Shown: positions 16,591-23,745 of the stretch, piece after piece
How the letters are laid out: each line of letters opens with the position of its first letter
How positions within the stretch are numbered: position 1 is the first letter of the stretch
Source: Natrialba swarupiae
GTDB lineage: Archaea; Halobacteriota; Halobacteria; Halobacteriales; Natrialbaceae
NCBI RefSeq assembly: GCF_008245225.1
Contig: NZ_VTAW01000006.1
Span: 94,898-158,897 of the forward strand
Reading direction: 5' to 3'
Length of the DNA: 64,000 nucleotides
Made by a program: the position numbers and the translations under genes
The notes under the pieces: generated by a model
Told to the model about the DNA's origin: nothing
The model's input: the letters and a program-made list of their open reading frames with translations, nothing else
Databases searched by the model: none

Positions 16591-16866
16591 ATGAGTACGA
16601 ACGCGGGAGACAACGGCGACGGGGACATGGTGAAGTTGAACGTGAAGGTCCCGAAGCGGCTTCTCGAAGAGGTCGACGAATTAGCCGAGGAACTGGAGTA
16701 CACCAACCGCTCGGAGTTCGTCCGTGAAGTGCTTCGCGACACCACGGAGCCGATTCTGACGCCCGGCGCACAGGAGGGCGTCTCGGAGGGCTACTCGGAC
16801 GTGCCAGCGGGACGTACGATGTCCACGGACGAGGCCCGCGAACGCCTCGGCATCGATCAGGACTGA
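16591..16866 (+). CDS. Ribbon-helix-helix antitoxin
   Basis: 91 residues from the ATG at 16591. An in-frame ATG at 16549 is possible but adds 14 residues of no family character. After 12 polar residues the RHH core reads MVKLNVKVPKRLLEEVDELA, then YTNRSEFVREVLRD, the beta-strand-helix-helix DNA-binding fold. The acidic tail should wrap the partner toxin. The RelE/ParE-type gene begins ten bases after its stop. It is likely the antitoxin and autorepressor. Confidence 0.85.
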   Translation: MSTNAGDNGDGDMVKLNVKVPKRLLEEVDELAEELEYTNRSEFVREVLRDTTEPILTPGAQEGVSEGYSDVPAGRTMSTDEARERLGIDQD

Positions 16867-16876
16867 GGGCCGAACA

Positions 16877-17173
16877 GTGGCTCACGAGGTCGTTCTGACG
16901 GAGACGTTGGTCAAAACGTTGGAACAGTTCGAGACGGAGGACGCCGAGCGGATCATCACCAAGCTGGAGGAGATCGGCGACTTCCCGGACCATTTCCTCG
17001 ACCGGTTGAAGAACCATCCCGGCTACAAGCGTCGAGTCGGTGACTTCCGCGTGCTGATCGATTGGGACAAGGACAACGAAGTGATCTACGCCATCGACGC
17101 CTTCGAGCGGAAGAAGGAGTACCGCGAACTCGGTAAGTGTCGGGAGGTATGGGGGTCGTGGCGAGATGAGTAG
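16877..17173 (+). CDS. RelE/ParE-family toxin
   Basis: 98 residues from a GTG. The pattern LTETLVKTLEQFETEDAERI, HPGYKRRVGDFRVLIDWDKD and VIYAIDAFERKKEYR follows the RelE/ParE fold (helices, then a four-stranded sheet with a basic face). RelE-type members cleave mRNA on the ribosome and ParE types poison gyrase; this cannot be decided here. It follows the antitoxin in the order antitoxin-toxin, as is usual. The pair lies in AT-rich DNA and is probably transferred. Confidence 0.85.
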   Translation: MAHEVVLTETLVKTLEQFETEDAERIITKLEEIGDFPDHFLDRLKNHPGYKRRVGDFRVLIDWDKDNEVIYAIDAFERKKEYRELGKCREVWGSWRDE

Positions 17174-17262
17174 CAGGTGACAAACTGTGGCGAAGGTGAA
17201 AGACGAGCCGACCGAATCTCGGTCGGTGTTGCTGAATAAAATCGGCGTGTTTTCAACTACTG

Positions 17263-17481
17263 TTACTCGTTCTCCCCGATCACCGCCGCCTCGAGCGACC
17301 CGGATTCGATCACAACCGTATACCCCTCGTACTCGAAGCGGACGGTGACGTCGGCGGGAGACTCGAGTAGCGAGACGAGTGCCTCCGTATCCCCCGTCTC
17401 GTACAGCGGTGGGAGCGCCGTCCGCTCACAGCCCTCACGGGCCGCGATTCGAGCGAGTGCCGTAGCGAGTGCTGGGTGCAT
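17263..17481 (-). CDS. HalOD1-type output domain protein
   Basis: 72 residues matching the haloarchaeal HalOD1 output domain: ALATALARIAAREGCERTAL, then PPLYETGDTEALVSLLE and FEYEGYTVVIESG. Such domains are found alone or fused to response regulators, and their molecular role is unknown. The ATG at 17481 lies inside a different-frame ORF (zinc ribbon, 17435-17614) that overlaps it by 47 bases. Longer HalOD1 proteins carry an N-terminal part, so the arrangement may be a split or frameshifted fusion. Confidence 0.65.
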   Translation of the reverse strand: MHPALATALARIAAREGCERTALPPLYETGDTEALVSLLESPADVTVRFEYEGYTVVIESGSLEAAVIGENE

Positions 17482-17614
17482 CGTGATCGGGGACGAATTC
17501 GATGATCGTCGTCTCGAACGCCGATTCGCAGTCGGGACAGGCGACGCTGCCGTCAGTGGTCTCCGTTCGAACGTCGGTACCACAGTCGCAGTGGATGGTG
17601 AGTTTCGTGACCAT
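17435..17614 (-). CDS. Small zinc-ribbon protein overlapping HalOD1 gene
   Basis: 59 residues starting MVTKLTIHCDCGTDV, with CDCG and CPDC knuckles about 17 residues apart that can hold one zinc ion. The zinc ribbon ends near ETTIIEFVPD. The last dozen residues (STRYGTRSNRGP) come from the region shared with the HalOD1 gene in another frame. Either the two are overlapping coupled genes or one base has been lost from a zinc-ribbon-HalOD1 fusion. Confidence 0.55.
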   Translation of the reverse strand: MVTKLTIHCDCGTDVRTETTDGSVACPDCESAFETTIIEFVPDHDAPSTRYGTRSNRGP

Positions 17615-17744
17615 GTGTCTTCGTATGGCCCGACGTAGCGGCGAGCATCCCAGCTAGCAAACCAGAACGCGTGAAACTGATCCGACCGAACGGACGCGGG
17701 GCTCTGGTTCGGCGAAACGTCGGCACATCTTTATTTCACCGACG

Positions 17745-17872
17745 TGAAGCATGGTTTGCTCCCGCGACGCGGGGGCGTGTGTGAGCCGGAGTGCTTTGCT
17801 TGGTCGCTGGACTCCGGCTCAGCGCACTTTCGTGCGCATCCGTTCGATACGCAACCAAGCGTAAAGAACGTT
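17745..17872 (+). ncRNA. Candidate structured RNA of unknown class
   Basis: No gene fits here, but the DNA is strongly folded. There is a CCCGCGACGCGGG hairpin at 17761, then GAGCCGGAGT pairing perfectly with ACTCCGGCTC around an 18-base loop, then GCGCAC-TTTC-GTGCGC. A longer-range pairing of GCTTGGT (17799) with ACCAAGC (17854) is an alternative. A TATA-like TCTTTATTT at 17729 is at the right distance for transcription starting near the first hairpin. It is not an obvious tRNA, SRP RNA or RNase P RNA. A palindromic mobile-element end is the alternative. Confidence 0.35.
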
Positions 17873-17932
17873 AGGATGCTAACCAGTTGAGGGGCTCAGA
17901 TTCGTTCTGCGGTCGGCAATGGCGAAAGAGAA

Positions 17933-18111
17933 CACTACGAAAGCCCCTGTCCGCGTCCAGTCGAAGGACTCGCTGTGCGCGTTCCCTTCGGTCACGTGCT
18001 TGCTTCGTCCGTCTTCCCGGACGCGGACAGCCCCTTTCATTCCCACCCCGCGGTGGTCTGACCGGCCAGCCGAAACGGGTGGGAATGAAATGGATCGGGG
18101 GCTTTCGTGGT
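17933..18111. repeat. Nested-palindrome element, about 180 bp (foldback MITE or structured RNA)
   Basis: The ends CACTACGAAAGCCCC and GGGGCTTTCGTGGTG (18097-18111) are inverted repeats with one mismatch. Inside are two more stems: CTGTCCGCGTCC with GGACGCGGACAG (18019-18030), and TTTCATTCCCACCC with GGGTGGGAATGAAA (18077-18090). The whole folds as a three-way junction. Similar sequences recur in haloarchaeal genomes to my recollection, which favours a miniature insertion element. It lies past the 3' end of the UDG gene. Confidence 0.6.
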
Positions 18112-18173
18112 GTGTAAAATCCCCGAGACGTCCGCGACGTGTAATCCGAACACACCGCTGTCTGCCCGACTGC

Positions 18174-18770
18174 TCAGAACCCGTCCAGCCGCGTCTGCCC
18201 GCTCCCGTCGTCGCCGACGTCGGCCAGGTCCGCGGCTCGCTCGAGCGCGTCGGCGAACGTCTCCTCCTGGCTCCGATCGTACAGCGTCGCCGCCGGATGG
18301 ACGCAGATCAACAGCCGCCGGGGGGTTCCTTCGATGCGGACGTCCTCGAGCGTGCCCGCCTCTTTCGTGACCGCGACCGATCGCTCGAGGAGGTGTTCGC
18401 TCGGAACCTTGCCGAGGGTGACGATGACCTCCGGGTCGAGACGGTCGAGTTCGGCCTCGAGGTAGCCCCGACAGTTCGCGAGTTCGTCTTTGGTCGGGTC
18501 GCGATTCTCCGGCGGGCGACACCGAACGCAGTTGGTGATTCGAACGCGGTCGCGCTCGAGGCCGACGATCCGGAGTTGGTCGTCGAGGACGGTACCGCTT
18601 CGGCCGACGAACGGCTCGCCCTCGGCGTCCTCGTTCGCACCTGGCCCTTCGCCGACGAACACCACGTCGGCGTCCTCGGGGCCGGTTCCGTTGACGATCT
18701 GGCTCCGCGAGTCGACCAGGGCCGGACAGCGGGTGCACTCGGTGACACGGAGGTCTTCCATCGATCCCAT
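18174..18770 (-). CDS. udg: Uracil-DNA glycosylase, family 4/5 (iron-sulfur type)
   Basis: 198 residues (an ATG at 18761 is an alternative start). The iron-sulfur Cys pair CTRCPAL is near the N-terminus, with CVRCRPPENR and ANCRGYLEAEL supplying the others. Motif 1 is VGEGPGANEDAEGEPFVGRS and the C-terminal motif is CVHPAATLY. Family enzymes excise uracil from DNA after cytosine deamination. The size is normal. It is monocistronic on the minus strand. Confidence 0.93.
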   Translation of the reverse strand: MGSMEDLRVTECTRCPALVDSRSQIVNGTGPEDADVVFVGEGPGANEDAEGEPFVGRSGTVLDDQLRIVGLERDRVRITNCVRCRPPENRDPTKDELANCRGYLEAELDRLDPEVIVTLGKVPSEHLLERSVAVTKEAGTLEDVRIEGTPRRLLICVHPAATLYDRSQEETFADALERAADLADVGDDGSGQTRLDGF

Positions 18771-18930
18771 ACCGGTGGGTCAGGTGGGCGACTACTACGT
18801 CTTTCGGGTCGAGATCACGGAGCCAATCGTGGGGAGACCGCGCCCGCGGTCGTCGAGCAACGACGGGGGGGTAGATCGCATCGGCGTAATCCGAAACTAT
18901 GGGCGTTCAGCCTGCACCTGCCAGGAGTAG

Positions 18931-19377
18931 TCAGTGCTTGAGGCGGGCCACGTTCTCGCGAATCTGGCTGAAAAAACCATCACCGGACTCGGTCTCGAGT
19001 GCGGCGTGAAGCCGCGAGTTCTCGGGTTCGTCGCGGATGACGATGCGGAGATACGGCTCGAGTTGCTCGTAGTTGTCCGCGAGCACGACCGTGTGGTTGT
19101 TCTCGTCGTGGTCGACGACGCCGGCATCTGCCAGTTTCGGAACGTGGCACTGGACTGACGAGACGTACACACTCTTGTACTCGTTTTTTGCGACCTCCTC
19201 GGGCGGAACGTCGTGTTCCCAGCCGGCGATTCGCTCGGCGAGTTTCGATAGTTCGATCGGTCCATCCTGTCCGCGAAGCGCGTAAAGCAGGTACCGTCGA
19301 CGCCGATTCGCCAGCAACTCGAGGATAGTATCCGCCGAGAGCTCACGGCCGTCCTGACTCGTGGTAAGGGCACCCAT
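18931..19377 (-). CDS. DUF7344-type winged-helix transcriptional regulator
   Basis: 148 residues with the haloarchaeal DUF7344 pattern: ILELLANRRRRYLLYALRGQ at the start of a winged helix, KSVYVSSVQCHVPKLADAGV as the recognition region and VVDHDENNHTVVLADNYEQL as the wing. It is a probable DNA-binding regulator without a visible ligand domain. A TATA-like CCTTTTCC lies about 26 bases before the ATG. No target gene is obvious. Palindromic element copy 2 lies upstream. Confidence 0.82.
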   Translation of the reverse strand: MGALTTSQDGRELSADTILELLANRRRRYLLYALRGQDGPIELSKLAERIAGWEHDVPPEEVAKNEYKSVYVSSVQCHVPKLADAGVVDHDENNHTVVLADNYEQLEPYLRIVIRDEPENSRLHAALETESGDGFFSQIRENVARLKH

Positions 19378-19532
19378 AACAGAGTATTACCCGCCGACGC
19401 GGAAAAGGGTGTCTTGAATATCCGAATATCCAACAGGCGGCGGTTACACCACCTGTACCGGGCGTGTAGTCCGAGCGTTACTAATCAGATATTGGGTTTT
19501 CGAACGTCCGACATTCGTATTCGTACGAACTG

Positions 19533-19605
19533 CTATCGGACGGTCTACTGGAAGTCGTTTTCGGTGGAGCCGCGACAATCCGGCGGCCGACCGGTAGATC
19601 GGTCC
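19533..19605. repeat. Dispersed palindromic element, degenerate copy next to copy 2
   Basis: A left arm ACGGTCTACTGGAAGTCG and a central hairpin (CGGTGGAGCCGCG with CGGCGGCCGACCG) resemble the full element that begins four bases later, but the right arm is lost. It reads as a tandem, partly eroded copy. Confidence 0.55.
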
Positions 19606-19608
19606 CTC

Positions 19609-19694
19609 TCATACGGTCTACTGTAAGCCATTTCCGGTGCGACCGCGACCAATCCTGCGGTCGTACCGGTAAATCGTTACAGCAAACCGTATCA
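19609..19694. repeat. Dispersed palindromic element, copy 2
   Basis: 86 bp. The arms TCATACGGTCTACTGTAA and TTACAGCAAACCGTATCA are inverted versions of each other. The central hairpin pairs CCGGTGCGACCGCG with TGCGGTCGTACCGG around a short loop. It sits 48 bases past the stop of the minus-strand lipoprotein gene. Confidence 0.8.
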
Positions 19695-19741
19695 GTCCAC
19701 CGTCGATTCGAAACTGGCGGGCGACCGATGACCGATGTCGA

Positions 19742-20653
19742 TCAACTCGTCCAGTAGGTCATCGACGGATCCGGTCGCCCGACGAAACAGATACTGGTGA
19801 ACCCGTAGTGTTCGATGACTTCAGCGGCGTTCTCGGCGTTTTCCTTCTCGTCGAATACGAGGAGCCCAGCGCGTCCCGAACTGATCCGCCAGCGGTTGCC
19901 GCTGACCTCGTCGATCTGTATGTTCGAGGGATCGACATTGATGCAGTCTTCGCCTCCGTCGACGGATCCTGGAGCGGACGGTGCGTCTCCGTCTGTGAGC
20001 CAGTAGGTCATCGACGGATCCGGCCGCCCGACGAAACAAATACTGGTGAATCCGTAGTGTTCGATGATTTCGGTGGCGTTCTCGGCGTTTTCCTTCTCGT
20101 CGAATACGAGGAGCCCAGCGCGTCCCGAACTGACCCGCCAGCGGTTACCGCTGATCTCGTCGATCTGCACGTTCGAGGGATCGACACCGATGCAGTCCTC
20201 GCTGAACGACGGCTCGAGATGCTTACTCTCGTCGTCGTCTTCACCCGCGTCGTCCTCGTCATCCGTGTCGTCGTCTTCACCCGCGTCGTCCTCGTCACCA
20301 GCGCCATCTTCGTCATCCGCGTCGTCATCCTCACTCGGGTCATCTGCATCGTCCTTGCTCCCCGCGTCGCCCCCGTCGTCAGCGCCATCTTCGTCGGTTG
20401 GATCCTCGACGTCACCGTCGTCAGTGAAATCCGGATCATCGCTGGAATCGTCGGGAGAATCAGAACTACCACCGGAATCGGTGCTGGGACCAGCGTCGCC
20501 ACTTACCTCTGTATCGTCCGAGTCGCTGGAGATCGTAATTTCGATATCCTCGTCGAGACAGCCGGCCAGCGCGGTCGCCCCCGAAGCCGCGACCGCCGTC
20601 CGGAGGACCGAGCGACGAGTCGGCTCACGATCGGATTCGTCGCCGTCAGACAT
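19742..20653 (-). CDS. Twin-arginine lipoprotein with two nearly identical C-terminal domains
   Basis: 303 residues. A Tat motif (RRSVLRTA) and lipobox (LAGC) at the N-terminus predict export and lipid anchoring at Cys. Residues 35-145 are a very acidic Asp/Glu/Ser linker. Two copies of a 67-residue domain follow (about 152-218 and 235-301), starting EDCI.VDPSN.QIDE and ending CFVGRPDPSMTYW. At DNA level the copies differ at only about one position in fifteen, so the duplication or conversion is recent. Each has two Cys that could form a disulfide. The function is unknown; surface binding is a guess. Confidence 0.85.
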   Translation of the reverse strand: MSDGDESDREPTRRSVLRTAVAASGATALAGCLDEDIEITISSDSDDTEVSGDAGPSTDSGGSSDSPDDSSDDPDFTDDGDVEDPTDEDGADDGGDAGSKDDADDPSEDDDADDEDGAGDEDDAGEDDDTDDEDDAGEDDDESKHLEPSFSEDCIGVDPSNVQIDEISGNRWRVSSGRAGLLVFDEKENAENATEIIEHYGFTSICFVGRPDPSMTYWLTDGDAPSAPGSVDGGEDCINVDPSNIQIDEVSGNRWRISSGRAGLLVFDEKENAENAAEVIEHYGFTSICFVGRPDPSMTYWTS

Positions 20654-20885
20654 GACACGTCCCTCGCGCGTCTGCTGTCACCGCCTCGCTCGAGTGACGT
20701 TCCAGTGTGGCCTCCGACACCTCGGATTGCGTATCGCTTGCGACATCGGTCGCTCCATCGTCGCTTTCGCCCGAACTGCCCCAATTGATTGCCTCCTCCG
20801 CACCCCCCGTACGCCCGGCAATACCGACCAACGTCTCCGCAGAGGAGGGTCCGAAACACTGCCGTCGTCGAATCCGTGAATCCAT
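20646..20885 (-). CDS. Hypothetical 79-residue acidic ORF upstream of the duplicated-domain lipoprotein
   Basis: An open frame whose stop overlaps the lipoprotein start by eight bases. The sequence is polar and Ser/Asp/Glu-rich after residue 30 (SDDGATDVASDTQSEVSE), with no membrane or zinc motif. Composition is compatible with a haloarchaeal protein, but I recognise no family and see no clear TATA element. It may be a real coupled gene or a chance ORF. Confidence 0.25.
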   Translation of the reverse strand: MDSRIRRRQCFGPSSAETLVGIAGRTGGAEEAINWGSSGESDDGATDVASDTQSEVSEATLERHSSEAVTADARGTCHV

Positions 20886-21189
20886 GGGAGACTACTGGTG
20901 AGATGTTACATAAATTGAGAGTTACCTCGAACACAGTTGCGAGATTATATCGAAGTGACCCACATTGTGTCGATCACGTAACTGTTCGGCTCGCTCGAGG
21001 CGGTGGACTCGATCATAATCGACAGTATGCAAATCGGTGAAACGTTTCGCTCCGATCGCACTCGAGCGACATGGAGGATGACGGCGGAAAACGACTACGC
21101 TATGACGACTTTTCGTACGTGTGTGAACGAGTCGGATGCCGCCCTCGATTCGAAATCCTTTTTTAGACGATCGACCGAGATAGAGATGC
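20886..21189. other. Intergenic region before tRNA-Phe
   Basis: No gene seen. The region is less GC-rich than its neighbours. CCTTTTTTAGACG near 21159, about 30 bases before the tRNA, is a plausible TATA element for it. Confidence 0.5.
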
Positions 21190-21263
21190 GCCGCCTTAGC
21201 TCAGACTGGGAGAGCACTCGACTGAAGATCGAGCTGTCCCCGGTTCAAATCCGGGAGGCGGCA
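21190..21263 (+). tRNA. tRNA-Phe (anticodon GAA)
   Basis: The cloverleaf closes by eye. The acceptor GCCGCCT pairs with AGGCGGC plus discriminator A. The D arm is AGCTCAGACTGGGAGAGCA. The anticodon stem CTCGA/TCGAG encloses CTGAAGA with anticodon GAA. The T arm is CCCCGGTTCAAATCCGGGA. There is no intron, and CCA is not encoded. Confidence 0.97.
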
Positions 21264-21297
21264 TTTCTCTCGCGAACAATCCGTGAGCGAGAGAAAT
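21263..21297 (+). terminator. Perfect 11-bp stem-loop at the tRNA 3' end
   Basis: ATTTCTCTCGC and GCGAGAGAAAT form a perfect stem around a 13-base loop, beginning at the tRNA discriminator base. It may guide 3' processing or termination of the tRNA transcript. The perfect arms could also be an integration scar. Confidence 0.4.
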
Positions 21298-21804
21298 CCA
21301 TCCGAATTTTACGCGATTTCCTTTCGAGAGGCTTACGCACTCGGTCGCCGCGTTGCAGCCGCAATAAGCCGTGGATCGGTTCTGTTCGGGGAGCCGTACC
21401 CGTCGGAGACGGTTGACCGTCGTGTCGTGTTCGACTTCCCGAAAGACGCCGACGATCAGTACGCACGGACCGTGATGAGTCGTCACCGGCCGATCGCGAA
21501 ACGACGGGCGAGCGGAACGGCTCGGTCGGATGGAACCCGGACGGAACGGACCCCAGCCTCGGGGAGTGTCAGTTCCAACTGATAGGGATGATCGTCGCAG
21601 TTCGGAGCGTCGGAACAGGGGACCAAGCGCCGTGGACGAGTCGAGGACCACGAAACACGCGGTCGGCGACGATAATCCCTTGAACGATCGAGACGAAACG
21701 ATCACCGATAAACCGACCGTGATCCACGACACTCGTTGGCCACCTCCACCTTCGACGCCAGTCGATCGACGTTGTCAAACGGCACCAACGACTACCCTGT
21801 CACG
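21298..21804. other. Region between tRNA-Phe and the beta-CASP gene
   Basis: About 500 bases with no convincing gene. Open frames on both strands are Arg/Ser-rich and show no family features. tRNA 3' flanks are common integration sites, but I see no integrase fragment or repeated tRNA 3' end in the window. Confidence 0.4.
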
Positions 21805-23046
21805 ATGGATATTCGGTTTCTCGGCGGCGCTCGAGAGATCGGTCGGAGTGCGATCGTCGTCGACGACCGGCTGTTGCTCGATTTCGGGATGGACTCGGGC
21901 AACCCACCGTCGTTTCCGATCGACGACGTCGATCCCGAGGCGGTGGTGGTGAGCCACGGCCACCTGGATCACGTTGGCTCGATCCCCTCGTTGCTGTCCG
22001 GCGAGGCCCGCCCGCCGGTTCACTGGACGCCGCCGACGCGCGATCTCACGATGCTGCTGGCTCGAGACACGCTGAAACTCCACGGCGGGACCTACGACTG
22101 TCCGTTCACGGAGGCCGAACTCGCCCGGCTGACCCAGGTTTCGGAGATCCACGGCTACCGCGAGTCCTTCGAGGCCGCGGGCTACGAGATCACGTTCTTC
22201 GACGCCGGCCACGTCCCCGGGAGCGCCCACGTCCTGATCGACGACGGCGACACCCGCCTGCTCTACACCGGCGACTTTCACACCGAAGACCAGCGTCTGC
22301 TGTCGGGCACGACGGCCAGACCCGACGCCGACGTCGTGATCTGTGAGAGCACGTACGCCGACACGACGCGCGAGCCCCGTCCGGAGATCGAACGCGCGTT
22401 CGTCGACCTGCTCGAGCGAACGATCTGGGAGGGCGGCACCGTCGTCGTCCCCGCGTTCGCGATCGGACGCACCCAAGAGGTGCTGTGCATCTGCGAACGC
22501 CACGACCTCGAGTGCTACGTCGACGGGATGGGAACCCGCGTCGCGAAACTCCTCCTGCGCGAGGAAAACCGGGAGTTCCTGCGTGATTCCGACCTCCTCC
22601 GGCGTGCGAAGGGCAACGCCCGGTTCGTCGACGGCCGCGACGGCCAAAGAGAGCGGATCGCCGAACAGAACACCGTCATCGTCACCACGAGCGGGATGCT
22701 CCACGGCGGACCCGCGATGACGTACGTTCCCGCGGTTCGGGACCACCCGGCGAATACGATCGCGATGACCGGTTACCAGGTCGAGGGAACGCCCGGCCGG
22801 GACCTCCTCGAGACCGGGAGCGCCGAGATCGACGGCCGGATGATGCGCGTCAGTGCCCGCGTCGAACAGTTCGACTTCTCCGCGCACGCGGACAGCGAGG
22901 GACTGCGCTCGTTCCTCGAGTCCTACCGCGAGTCGACAGTGCTGGTCAACCACGGCGACCGTTGTGAGACGTTCGCCGACGAACTCCGTGTGGAGGGGTA
23001 CGACGCGAGCGCGCCCGAACTCGGGGAGCGACTCGAGCTCGGTTGA
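21805..23046 (+). CDS. MBL-fold beta-CASP ribonuclease (aCPSF2-like)
   Basis: 413 residues from the ATG at 21805, where the family N-terminus MDIRFLGGAREIGRSA begins. The metallo-beta-lactamase motif VSHGHLDHVGSIP, the DAGHVPGSAH segment and LLYTGDFHTED supply zinc ligands. A beta-CASP insert and the C-terminal FSAHADSEGLRSFLE motif complete the fold. It lacks the N-terminal KH domains of aCPSF1, so it resembles the shorter archaeal CPSF-like RNases that act on RNA ends. Confidence 0.9.
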   Translation: MDIRFLGGAREIGRSAIVVDDRLLLDFGMDSGNPPSFPIDDVDPEAVVVSHGHLDHVGSIPSLLSGEARPPVHWTPPTRDLTMLLARDTLKLHGGTYDCPFTEAELARLTQVSEIHGYRESFEAAGYEITFFDAGHVPGSAHVLIDDGDTRLLYTGDFHTEDQRLLSGTTARPDADVVICESTYADTTREPRPEIERAFVDLLERTIWEGGTVVVPAFAIGRTQEVLCICERHDLECYVDGMGTRVAKLLLREENREFLRDSDLLRRAKGNARFVDGRDGQRERIAEQNTVIVTTSGMLHGGPAMTYVPAVRDHPANTIAMTGYQVEGTPGRDLLETGSAEIDGRMMRVSARVEQFDFSAHADSEGLRSFLESYRESTVLVNHGDRCETFADELRVEGYDASAPELGERLELG

Positions 23047-23071
23047 CCCCTCGAGGGCCGCTGACGTGGGT

Positions 23072-23137
23072 TCGAGGTCGGCTGACGACGGCTCGAGGTC
23101 TGCGACTAACTCGAGGTCGGCTGACGACGGCTCGAGG
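23072..23137. repeat. Tandem 39-bp repeat after the beta-CASP gene
   Basis: An identical 27-base block (TCGAGGTCGGCTGACGACGG continuing CTCGAGG) occurs at 23072-23098 and 23111-23137, giving a 39-base period. Further TCGAGG boxes follow near 23150. The period is a multiple of three, but no start or coding context is apparent. It is a small minisatellite in a gene-free gap. Confidence 0.7.
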
Positions 23138-23264
23138 CAAGTGACCGACTCGAGGCCGACCGATAGTCACCGTCGATAGCCGTCGCCAGGACCGCCGTCG
23201 ATAGCCCCCCGTCGGTCGCCGCCGTTCGAAATACTGATACTGGACTGGCATCTCGAGGGCAACC

Positions 23265-23687
23265 ATGAATATCTTCTTCAGCGGCTCGATCCGCGGCGGT
23301 CGAGACGACCGCGACCTGTACGTCGACCTCATCGAGCACCTTGAGGACCACGGCACCGTCCTCACCGAACACGTCGGGACCGAGAACGTCGAGGAGATGG
23401 AAGCGGAGGCGGGGCTCACCGACGACGAGATCCACGACCAAGACGTCGAGTGGCTCCAGCAAGCCGATATCGTCGTCGCCGAAGTGACCACGCCCAGCCT
23501 CGGCGTCGGCTACGAACTCGGCCGCGTGGTCGCCTGGGAGAAACCGGTACTCTGTCTGTACCGTCCCGGCGCGGCACACGAACTGTCGGCGATGATCCGT
23601 GGAAACGACGCAGTCGAGGTCCTCGAGTACCGCGACCTCGAGACGGCGACCTCGAGAATCGATACCTTTGCCCGGAAACACAGCTGA
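23265..23687 (+). CDS. Nucleoside 2-deoxyribosyltransferase-like hydrolase (DNPH1/RCL-like)
   Basis: 140 residues. The N-terminus MNIFFSGSIRGGRDDRDLYV is very like the 5-hydroxymethyl-dUMP N-hydrolase DNPH1 (RCL). The SLGVGYELGRVVAWEKPVLC segment carries the family catalytic Glu. Such enzymes split the N-glycosidic bond of (modified) deoxynucleotides, sanitising the nucleotide pool. The size matches the family. The exact substrate is unknown. Confidence 0.85.
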   Translation: MNIFFSGSIRGGRDDRDLYVDLIEHLEDHGTVLTEHVGTENVEEMEAEAGLTDDEIHDQDVEWLQQADIVVAEVTTPSLGVGYELGRVVAWEKPVLCLYRPGAAHELSAMIRGNDAVEVLEYRDLETATSRIDTFARKHS

Positions 23688-23745
23688 GTTCTCCACCCGA
23701 TTCCGGCGATCCCGTTCTCGCGTGCAAAATCTCTGCTCCCTGCCC

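Noticed and set aside
21283..21582. Plus-strand frame directly after tRNA-Phe
   Set aside because: It starts inside the stem-loop abutting the tRNA, has no promoter and no family features, and its second half is Arg/Thr/Ser-rich filler.
23072..23179. Possible CRISPR array in the repeats after the beta-CASP gene
   Set aside because: Only two exact units with a 12-base spacer and no further regular units or cas genes. It is a minisatellite.
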